Of a stretch of 35,306 nucleotides of DNA, positions 21,703 through 27,966 are shown one piece after another. The translations under genes and the position numbers were made by a program. The stretch is from Bradyrhizobium genosp. SA-3. GTDB taxonomy: Bacteria; Pseudomonadota; Alphaproteobacteria; Rhizobiales; Xanthobacteraceae. The stretch lies in assembly GCF_004212635.1 (NCBI RefSeq), contig NZ_PSRT01000085.1, positions 1 to 35,306 of the forward strand, in the 5' to 3' direction. Position 1 is the stretch's first letter; the number at the start of each line of letters is the position of its first letter. The notes under the pieces were generated by a model. It made no database searches, had not been told where the DNA came from, and saw only the letters and a program-made list of their open reading frames with translations.

Positions 21703-23682
21703 ATGTGGGCCTATTTTGAACGTCTCCTCGACCCCTCGATGCTGTCGCCGCACGGCATCTGCCTGTTGTGGGAACCCGAACTGATTTGGCTCCATGTCGT
21801 TTCCGACGCCTGCATCGCTGCCGCCTATTTTCCGATCCCGTTTGCCCTCGCGATCCTCGTCACCAAGCGGCGCGACCTCAAATTCGGCTGGGTCTACTGG
21901 GCGTTCGCAATCTTCATCATGGCGTGCGGCCTGACCCATGTGCTGTCGATCTACACGCTCTGGGTCCCGATCTATGGCATCGAGGGCCTCGTCAAGGCGA
22001 CCACAGCGGTCGCGTCCGTGGTGACGGCCGCTGCGCTCTGGCCGCTGCTGCCGAAGATCCTGACGATTCCCTCTCCGTTCGAGCTTCGGCAGGTCCAGGC
22101 CGCGCTCGAGGAGGAGGAAATCAAGAGCCGCGACGCGGCGCTCCTGCTCCAGCAGGTCGGGGAAGCCCAGCGCGCGATGCGCGACAGCGTGGCGCGCCTC
22201 ACCGCAATCGTCGAGACCGCGGTCGACGGGGTCATCCTGTTCGATGCGCAGGATCGAATCCTACTGTTCAATCCGGCCTGCGAGCGCTTGTTCGGCTACC
22301 GGGCTGACGAGGTGATGGGCCGGCACATCGGCATGCTGATGCCCGAGGCAGCTGCTGCGTCCGACAGCCGCACGGGGCATTTCGCGACCGGCGGCGAGGC
22401 CATCGGCCTGCGCAAGGATGAATCGACCTTTCCGATGGACCTGTCGGTGGGCCAGGCGCGGCAGGACGGCGAATTGATCTTCGTCGGCATCATCCATGAC
22501 CTCACCACGCGCAAGCTGACCGAGCAGCAGCTGCAGCAGGCGCAGAAGATGGAGACGGTCGGCCAGCTCTCTGGCGGCATCGCGCACGATTTCAACAATC
22601 TCTTGACCGTCATCATCGGCAACGCCGAGCACCTCAGCGAGCAGCTCAAGGCGAGGCCCGACCTCAAGCGGTTTGCCGACGACATCTGCCAATCGGGCGA
22701 ACGGGGCGCCGAGCTGACGCAGCGCCTCCTCGCGTTCAGCCGCCGCCAATTGCTCCAGCCTCAGATGATCGATTGCCGCGGCCTGCTCGATTCCATGTTC
22801 AAACTGCTCAAGCGCACCTTGCGCGAAAATGTCGAGATCAGGACGAGCTCCGGGCCCGGCACGATCATGGCCTTTGCAGATCGCACCCAGCTCGAATCCG
22901 CCGTGCTGAACCTTGCGCTCAACGCACAGGATGCCATGCCATCCGGAGGACATCTGACACTGAGCACGGAGCTGGTTGCGATCGATGACGACTATCGTGT
23001 CCTTCACCCGGAAGTCGTATCCGGCACTTACGCGTTGATCTCGGTCACCGACGACGGCGAAGGCATGACGCCTGATGTCACCGCGCGCGCCTTCGAGCCG
23101 TTCTTCACCACCAAGGAGGTCGGCAAGGGCTCCGGCCTCGGCCTCAGCATGGTCTATGGCTTTGCCAAGCAATCCAATGGCCATGTCTCGATCTACAGCG
23201 AGACTGGCCTTGGGACGACGGTCCGGATCTACCTGCCGCGCGCTGATGCAGGGCAAACACATGCCGACCTTGCGGACGGCGAGGACACGGCACCCAGAGG
23301 ATACGAGACCATACTGATCGCCGAGGACGATCCGTTCGTCCGCTCCTCCGCGATTCGCAGGGTGGAAGCTCTCGGATATCGCGTCGTCGCCGCGGTCAAC
23401 GGCAAGGAGGCCTTGCAGCAGCTGCGCACCGATCCCGGCATCGACATGCTGTTCACCGATATCGTGATGCCCGGCGGCATGAGCGGCTGGGAGCTCGCCG
23501 ATCAGGCGCGGCGGATTCGCCCGGGCCTGCCGGTCCTGTTCACCTCGGGCTACGCGCTGGAGACCCTGGTGGAGCAGGGCCGCGCGCATGCGCAGGCCAT
23601 CGTGCTGACCAAGCCCTATCGCAAGGTCGAGCTTGCGCAGCGGCTCAGGGATGCATTCGCCGCGGCGGCCGTCGCCTCCTGA
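21703..23682 (+). CDS. Hybrid histidine kinase with ethylene-receptor-like membrane domain
   Basis: A 659-aa hybrid kinase. Residues of about 25-125 form three membrane helices resembling the ethylene-binding domain of ETR1. D35, Y42, I45, P46, F71, I72, C75 and H79 line up with ETR1 D25, Y32, I35, P36, F61, I62, C65 and H69 at a constant offset, and K98 with K91. C75/H79 (ACGLTH) would be the copper ligands. A coiled coil (about 125-165) leads to a PAS domain (about 165-275), HisKA with H295 (GGIAHDFNNLL), an ATPase domain with DDGEGM and GSGLGLSMVYGF, and a receiver with D586 (FTDIVMPGG). The kinase is of the H-D-F-N-N-L-L class. I chose ATG 21703 because it directly precedes the membrane domain; the upstream extension is unlike coding sequence. 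It has no separate response regulator neighbour. Ethylene or another small ligand is inferred, not shown. Confidence 0.9.
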   Translation: MWAYFERLLDPSMLSPHGICLLWEPELIWLHVVSDACIAAAYFPIPFALAILVTKRRDLKFGWVYWAFAIFIMACGLTHVLSIYTLWVPIYGIEGLVKATTAVASVVTAAALWPLLPKILTIPSPFELRQVQAALEEEEIKSRDAALLLQQVGEAQRAMRDSVARLTAIVETAVDGVILFDAQDRILLFNPACERLFGYRADEVMGRHIGMLMPEAAAASDSRTGHFATGGEAIGLRKDESTFPMDLSVGQARQDGELIFVGIIHDLTTRKLTEQQLQQAQKMETVGQLSGGIAHDFNNLLTVIIGNAEHLSEQLKARPDLKRFADDICQSGERGAELTQRLLAFSRRQLLQPQMIDCRGLLDSMFKLLKRTLRENVEIRTSSGPGTIMAFADRTQLESAVLNLALNAQDAMPSGGHLTLSTELVAIDDDYRVLHPEVVSGTYALISVTDDGEGMTPDVTARAFEPFFTTKEVGKGSGLGLSMVYGFAKQSNGHVSIYSETGLGTTVRIYLPRADAGQTHADLADGEDTAPRGYETILIAEDDPFVRSSAIRRVEALGYRVVAAVNGKEALQQLRTDPGIDMLFTDIVMPGGMSGWELADQARRIRPGLPVLFTSGYALETLVEQGRAHAQAIVLTKPYRKVELAQRLRDAFAAAAVAS

Positions 23683-23778
23683 GCGGCTGACCGGCGTCTG
23701 GCGGCCGGCAAGTTCGCTTGCTAAATGCGGCCGGTTTTGGCCTATTAGCCGGCCAGATGTGCTTTCGGAGTGACCGCG

Positions 23779-24024
23779 ATGGTTCCCTTTTTCGTCCAGA
23801 TCAAATGCAAGCTCGGCCAGTCCTATGTGGTCGCCAATGCGCTTGCCGAAGCCGAGATCGCCTCCGAGATCTACTCCACCGCCGGTCAATACGACCTCCT
23901 GGTGAAGTTCTACGTCGACAAGGACACCGACATCGGCCACTTCGTGAACGAGAAGGTGCAGGTGCTGCCGGGCATCCAGGACACCCTCACCATCATCACG
24001 TTCAAGGCGTTCGGCACGGGCTAG
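23779..24024 (+). CDS. Stand-alone Lrp/AsnC ligand-binding (RAM) domain protein
   Basis: An 81-aa protein consisting only of the alpha/beta RAM domain found at the C-terminus of Lrp/AsnC regulators (FFVQIKCKLGQSYVVANALA, then STAGQYDLLVKFYVD and LPGIQDTLTIITFKAF). The DNA-binding helix-turn-helix is absent. I chose ATG 23779 because GGAG lies eight bases upstream; a GTG at 23770 overlaps that ribosome site. Stand-alone RAM proteins bind amino acids and form oligomers, and may pair with full-length Lrp proteins. It is 96 bases downstream of the hybrid kinase on the same strand, so co-transcription is possible but not shown. Confidence 0.85.
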   Translation: MVPFFVQIKCKLGQSYVVANALAEAEIASEIYSTAGQYDLLVKFYVDKDTDIGHFVNEKVQVLPGIQDTLTIITFKAFGTG

Positions 24025-24073
24025 CGCCGTCTTTATGTGAGATGAGTTCGGTAAAATCGATGCGAGCCAAGGG

Positions 24074-24160
24074 GTCACCTCTCCCGAAGGGAGAGGTCGG
24101 ATCGCATCGATAGATGCGATCCGGGTGAGGGGTTACAGTCTCACTGAACGCCGCAGCCCC
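24074..24160. repeat. Palindromic repeat, family A, truncated copy
   Basis: About 85 bases matching the left half of the 17202-17342 element, from TCACCTCTCCC to CGCCGCAGCCCC, with five differences. The right half is missing, so only the internal hairpins (CTCTCCC/GGGAGAG, GATCGCATC/GATGCGATC) can form. It lies between the convergent RAM-protein and cytochrome genes. Confidence 0.8.
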
Positions 24161-24180
24161 GGACATCCGATCAAGCTACA

Positions 24181-25110
24181 CTAGCTGCCCTGCTTGCGCT
24201 TGGGCGGCGTCGGCCCGTCCACCGGCGGCAGCGATTTGACGTAGTCCGCCATCGCCGCGAGATCGGCATCCGGCAATTGCGAGGTGTTCTTGATGACGCG
24301 CGTCATCGCGCCGCCGGCGCTGTCGCCGTCGGGCAATTCGCCGGTCTTGAGGAAATAGGCAACATCCTTCGCGCTCCAGTCACCGAGGCGCTTCTGGGTG
24401 ATGTTGGGGACCCACCCCTCGCCTTCCGGATTGGGCCCGCCGGCAAACCGCTCGCCGGAAATGATACCGCCAAGCGCGTTGCGCGGGCTGTGGCATTCGG
24501 CGCAATGGCCGAAACTGTTCACGAGATAGGCGCCGCGATTGAATTCCGGCGACTTCGCGGCGTCGGCGACGAAGGGCTTGTCGTCCAGAAATAAGAACTT
24601 CCAGATGCCGATGTTGCGCCGGATGTCGAAGGGAAAGCCGACGTCGTGGTCACGCACTTTGCCTGCAACGGCCGGCAGCGTTTTCAGATACGCAAAGAGA
24701 TCGAGCACGTCCTCACGCCTGGCGTGCTGATAGGAAGTGTAGGGAAACGCCGGAAAGTAATGCTGCCCGGACGGCGAGACCCCGTGCATCACCGCATTGA
24801 CGAAATCGGCATCCGTCCATTTGCCGATGCCGTCGGCCGGATCGGGCGAGATGTTCGGCGCGTAGAACGTTCCGAACGGCGACTTGATCGCGACGCCGCC
24901 ACCAAGCCTGAGACGATCGGACTGGTTGGGAACGGCATGGCAGGACGCGCAGCCGCCGGCGTTGAACATCACCTCGCCATTGGCAAGATCAGGCGCATGG
25001 GGCGGCGGCGTGGTGCTCGCAGCCGCCACCACCGGCGCGCTGAGCCACCAATAGATGCACGTAGCGGCGATCGCGACGAGCAGCGCCACGAAAATTGTTC
25101 GTTGCAACAT
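24181..25110 (-). CDS. Membrane-anchored dihaem cytochrome c
   Basis: A 309-aa protein with an N-terminal hydrophobic segment (LQRTIFVALLVAIAATCIYW) acting as signal or anchor, and two class I cytochrome c domains. Haem sites are CASCH (about residue 54) and CAECH (about residue 207). Each domain has a candidate distal methionine (for example VMHGVSP and MTRVIKN). The layout matches the cytochrome subunits of periplasmic alcohol, aldehyde or sorbosone/gluconate-type dehydrogenases, usually encoded beside their catalytic subunit. No dehydrogenase is next to it here, so its electron donor is unknown. It is divergent from the CHRD gene with 155 bases between them. Confidence 0.88.
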   Translation of the reverse strand: MLQRTIFVALLVAIAATCIYWWLSAPVVAAASTTPPPHAPDLANGEVMFNAGGCASCHAVPNQSDRLRLGGGVAIKSPFGTFYAPNISPDPADGIGKWTDADFVNAVMHGVSPSGQHYFPAFPYTSYQHARREDVLDLFAYLKTLPAVAGKVRDHDVGFPFDIRRNIGIWKFLFLDDKPFVADAAKSPEFNRGAYLVNSFGHCAECHSPRNALGGIISGERFAGGPNPEGEGWVPNITQKRLGDWSAKDVAYFLKTGELPDGDSAGGAMTRVIKNTSQLPDADLAAMADYVKSLPPVDGPTPPKRKQGS

Positions 25111-25265
25111 GCTGATCCATTCATTCGTTGCGGCGAACCTATGACCGATCTCCGTGCGGCTCCAACCACAAAGAATTTAGCCCGCCCTGGCCGGAAACGG
25201 GAATAAACTGAAATGCCGACTGTTGAAAGTTAGCCAGCCCGAACGGGTTTTGCAGGGAGAATGTC

Positions 25266-25682
25266 ATGAACAAGACCGTCATCGCCATGTGCGCGCTCGG
25301 TGCCGTCGCTTTTGCAGGCCCGGCCTGCGCCGAAAAGCTGAAAGCAACGCTCGACGGCAAGTCCGAGGTACCCGCAACGACCACCAGCGGCACCGGAACG
25401 GCCGATCTGAATTACGATGCCGCCAGCAAGAAACTGTCCTGGACCGTCACCTATTCCGGGCTCTCTGGCCCTGCCACCGCGGCTCATTTCCATGGCCCGG
25501 CCGAGGCCGGCAAGAACGCCGGCGTTGCGGTCGCGATCCCGAATGCGGCCTCGAGCCCGGCCAAGGGCGAAGCGACGCTCACCGACGCGCAGGCCGCCGA
25601 TCTGCTCGGCGGCAAGTACTACATCAACATCCACACGGCGGCGAACCCGGGCGGCGAGATCCGCGGCCAGGTGACGAAGTAA
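25266..25682 (+). CDS. Secreted CHRD-domain protein
   Basis: A 138-aa protein with a signal peptide (about residues 1-22, cleavage at PACA-EK) followed by a single CHRD domain. Typical motifs are GKSEVPATTTSGTGTADLNY, the AAHFHGPAEAG metal-like site and YYINIHTAANPGGEIRGQV at the end. CHRD domains are named after animal chordin; in bacteria they are exported, and their function is unknown, though the His-rich loops suggest metal binding. It has an AGGGAG ribosome site about seven bases before ATG 25266 and its own terminator, so it is probably monocistronic. Confidence 0.9.
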   Translation: MNKTVIAMCALGAVAFAGPACAEKLKATLDGKSEVPATTTSGTGTADLNYDAASKKLSWTVTYSGLSGPATAAHFHGPAEAGKNAGVAVAIPNAASSPAKGEATLTDAQAADLLGGKYYINIHTAANPGGEIRGQVTK

Positions 25683-25709
25683 GCGCAAACGCTGCTTCGT
25701 CGCGGAAGG

Positions 25710-25742
25710 GCCGGACGCTGGGAGGGAGCGTCCGGCCTTTTC
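25710..25742 (+). terminator. Intrinsic terminator after the CHRD gene
   Basis: Eleven-bp stem GGCCGGACGCT / AGCGTCCGGCC with a seven-base loop, followed by TTTT. It lies 28 bases after the stop codon. Confidence 0.85.
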
Positions 25743-25763
25743 GATTCCACAGCAGTTGAACTT

Positions 25764-25881
25764 CGTAGCCCGGATGGAGCCAACGGGTCGGCGCGAAGCG
25801 CCGCCCGATGGCGCAATCCGGGAAGCCTGCGCGTGTGGATAGGTCTCCCCCGGATTTCGCTTTCGCTCCATCCGGGCTACG
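25764..25881. repeat. Palindromic intergenic repeat, family D
   Basis: Perfect 17-bp outer arms, CGTAGCCCGGATGGAGC (25764-25780) and its complement (25865-25881), with inner hairpin material (GGCGCGAAGCGCC, GGATTTCGCTTTCGC). It lies between the CHRD terminator and the convergent PLP-enzyme gene. The GTAGCCCGGATGGAGC type is familiar from Bradyrhizobium intergenic regions. Confidence 0.85.
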
Positions 25882-25903
25882 AGATCTACGACTCTGACCC
25901 CGC

Positions 25904-27187
25904 TCAAGCCGCGTTCAGCGCCTGCGCGAGGTCGGCGATCAGGTCCGACGGATTTTCGATCCCGATCGACAGCCGGATCGTGGAATCGAGGACACCGATT
26001 TTCCGGCGGATGTCGGCGGGAACGCCGGAATGGGTCATCGTCGCCGGCAGGCTGGCCAGCGATTCCGTTCCGCCGAGACTCACGGCGAGCTTGAAGATCT
26101 GGAGCGCATTGAGGAATTTGACGGCTGCTTCCTTGCCGCCGACGATATCGAACGAGAAGGTGGAGCCGGCGCCTGAGCATTGCTCCGCGAACACCCGTCC
26201 GGCTGGTGATGCGTCCTCGTGGTGACCGAGATAGTGGACTTTCGCCACCTTGGGGTGATCGCGCAAATAATCCGCGACGAGGCGCGCATTCACATCGGCC
26301 TTTTCCATGCGCAAGCTCAGCGTCTCGAGCGACCGGTTGATCATCCAGCAGGAATGCGGATCGAGCTGTGTGCCGATGGCGCCGCGCAGCGCCTTGATCC
26401 CCTTCATGAGCGCCTTCGAGCCGAGCGCGGCGCCCGCGATCAGGTCGGAATGACCGCCGACATATTTCGTGAGCGAGTACAAGGAAATATCTGCGCCGTG
26501 CTCGATCGGTCGCTGAAACACCGGTCCGAGCAGCGTATTGTCGCAGGCGATGATCGGCGTGTGTCCCTGAGCCTTTCCGATGACTTCGGCGACACGGCGC
26601 ATCATCGCGATGTCGACCAGCCCGTTGGTCGGATTGGCGGGAGTTTCGATCAGGATCATCGACACCCGGCCCTTGCGCATGGCCTCCTCCGCGGCCTGCT
26701 TGACTGCCGCCTCGTCGATGCCATCGGCGAAGCCGACGGCGCCGATCGACAGACGCGCAAGCGTGTTCGTCAGCAGCGTTTCCGTCCCGCCATAGAGCGG
26801 CTGGGAGTGCAGAATGACGTCGCCGGGGCGCACGAAAGCCAGGATCGTGGTTGCGATGGCCGCCATGCCGGACGAGAACAGAGCGCAGCTCTCGGTGCGC
26901 TCGTAGATCGAGAGCCGATCCTCGACGATCTCGCTGTTGGGATGATTGAAGCGCGAATAGACCAGGCCTGCGCCCATCCCTTCCGGCGGCTCGCGCCGGC
27001 CGGCGACGTAGTCGAAGAAGTCCTGGCCGTCGTCGGCCGTCTTGAACACGAAGGTCGAGGTCAGGAACACCGGCGGCTTGATGGCGCCTTCCGACAGTTG
27101 CGGGTCATAGCCATAGGTCAGCATCAGCGTTTCCGGATGCAGCATATGGTTGCCGATGTGGGTCTTCGACGGGAACGGTTTTGCCAT
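25904..27187 (-). CDS. Cystathionine gamma-synthase family PLP enzyme
   Basis: A 427-aa fold-type I PLP enzyme of the Cys/Met metabolism family. The PLP lysine is K241 (SLTKYVGGHSD). Other signatures are VYSRFNHPNSEIVEDRLS, the FSSGMAAIATTIL cofactor loop, ETPANPTNGLVD and the C-terminal SLGGTESLASLPATMTHSG. Members make cystathionine, or split methionine, homocysteine or cystathionine; the precise activity cannot be read from these motifs. The sequence GRREPPEGMGAGL before the tyrosine is an insertion typical of one subgroup annotated simply as family protein. There is no adjacent sulphur gene. The 238 bases upstream hold its promoter and the terminator of the cytochrome gene. Confidence 0.87.
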   Translation of the reverse strand: MAKPFPSKTHIGNHMLHPETLMLTYGYDPQLSEGAIKPPVFLTSTFVFKTADDGQDFFDYVAGRREPPEGMGAGLVYSRFNHPNSEIVEDRLSIYERTESCALFSSGMAAIATTILAFVRPGDVILHSQPLYGGTETLLTNTLARLSIGAVGFADGIDEAAVKQAAEEAMRKGRVSMILIETPANPTNGLVDIAMMRRVAEVIGKAQGHTPIIACDNTLLGPVFQRPIEHGADISLYSLTKYVGGHSDLIAGAALGSKALMKGIKALRGAIGTQLDPHSCWMINRSLETLSLRMEKADVNARLVADYLRDHPKVAKVHYLGHHEDASPAGRVFAEQCSGAGSTFSFDIVGGKEAAVKFLNALQIFKLAVSLGGTESLASLPATMTHSGVPADIRRKIGVLDSTIRLSIGIENPSDLIADLAQALNAA

Positions 27188-27374
27188 GGCCTATCTCGCT
27201 GTTGGTTCAGCTGCCTGCCGCGCGTTGGACCCCCCGACCTCGTGAGGCTGTCGGGAAGGAGATGTGCCGACTCGCATCAACGCCACGGCCGTTGGTGCAA
27301 AGATAGCTGCTCCGGCAGCGATCCGTCAGGCCTTGCGGACGGAATTTCTGCCGTGCTGCGACTCGCGGCCACGC

Positions 27375-27404
27375 AAAAAAGGCGGCTACTTTCGCAACCG
27401 CCGC
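27375..27404 (-). terminator. Intrinsic terminator after the cytochrome c556 gene
   Basis: On the minus strand GGCGG, loop, CCGCC is followed by a run of six T. It begins about 20 bases past the cytochrome stop codon. Confidence 0.7.
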
Positions 27405-27425
27405 TACTAATTCCGCGTCGCCCGG

Positions 27426-27875
27426 CTATTTCAACTTCAAGCGATAGGTTTCGTGACAATCGTTGCAGCGGTCGTTGATCGCGGTGTAGGCCGTCTTCAG
27501 CGTCGCGACATTGTGGATCTTGCCTTTGACGTCGGCGATCGCCTTCTGCACCGGAGGGATCTTGGAGTCGAAATCGGCCTTGTTCTGCCAGACCTTTTGC
27601 GAGGCGCCGTAGGTCGCGTTCACCACATCCTGCTTGGGATTGACCTCGAAGGTCTTGGCGATCTTGGCAACATCGGCTTCCAGATTGGCAATCGCCTCGT
27701 CGACGGCCTTCTGGTTGTAGGGGATGTCGCCCTTGGTCATCTTCTGAATGACCGAGTACAGGCTCTTGGCCTGCGAACGCATCAGATTGTCCTGATGAAC
27801 GGCGATCTCCTGCTGCGCCGTCACGGCGCCCACACCCAGCAGCAGGGTACCCGCGACAATCATCGTTCGTCTCAT
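27426..27875 (-). CDS. Cytochrome c556 / cytochrome c'-type protein
   Basis: A 149-aa exported protein. The signal peptide is MRRTMIVAGTLLLGVGAVTA; the mature part is four helices with the single haem site CNDCH near the C-terminus (residues of about 138-142, DRCNDCHETYRLKLK). This is the class II cytochrome c layout. A methionine after the cleavage site (NLMRSQAKSLY) could be the sixth ligand, which favours c556 over five-coordinate c'. I chose ATG 27875; the frame extends upstream, but only this start gives the signal peptide. It lies 91 bases downstream of the CoxL-like gene on the same strand and might accept electrons from it, which is speculation. Confidence 0.88.
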   Translation of the reverse strand: MRRTMIVAGTLLLGVGAVTAQQEIAVHQDNLMRSQAKSLYSVIQKMTKGDIPYNQKAVDEAIANLEADVAKIAKTFEVNPKQDVVNATYGASQKVWQNKADFDSKIPPVQKAIADVKGKIHNVATLKTAYTAINDRCNDCHETYRLKLK

Positions 27876-27966
27876 CGGCTTGTGTCTCCGAGGCGGTTGG
27901 GGGAATTCGGCCATCATGAATAGAACCCCGCGCAGGGCGTTTATTCCCGCGCGGGAGGATCTGGGC

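Noticed and set aside
22261..24078. 605-codon minus-strand open frame opposite the ethylene-like kinase
   Set aside because: It covers two well-supported plus-strand genes and shows no family motifs.
27876..27966. Hairpin CCCGCGC / GCGCGGG as terminator of the CoxL-like gene
   Set aside because: The stem is present, but the following minus-strand sequence GGTTCTATTC lacks a T-run, and CCCGCGCGGG is self-complementary on its own.
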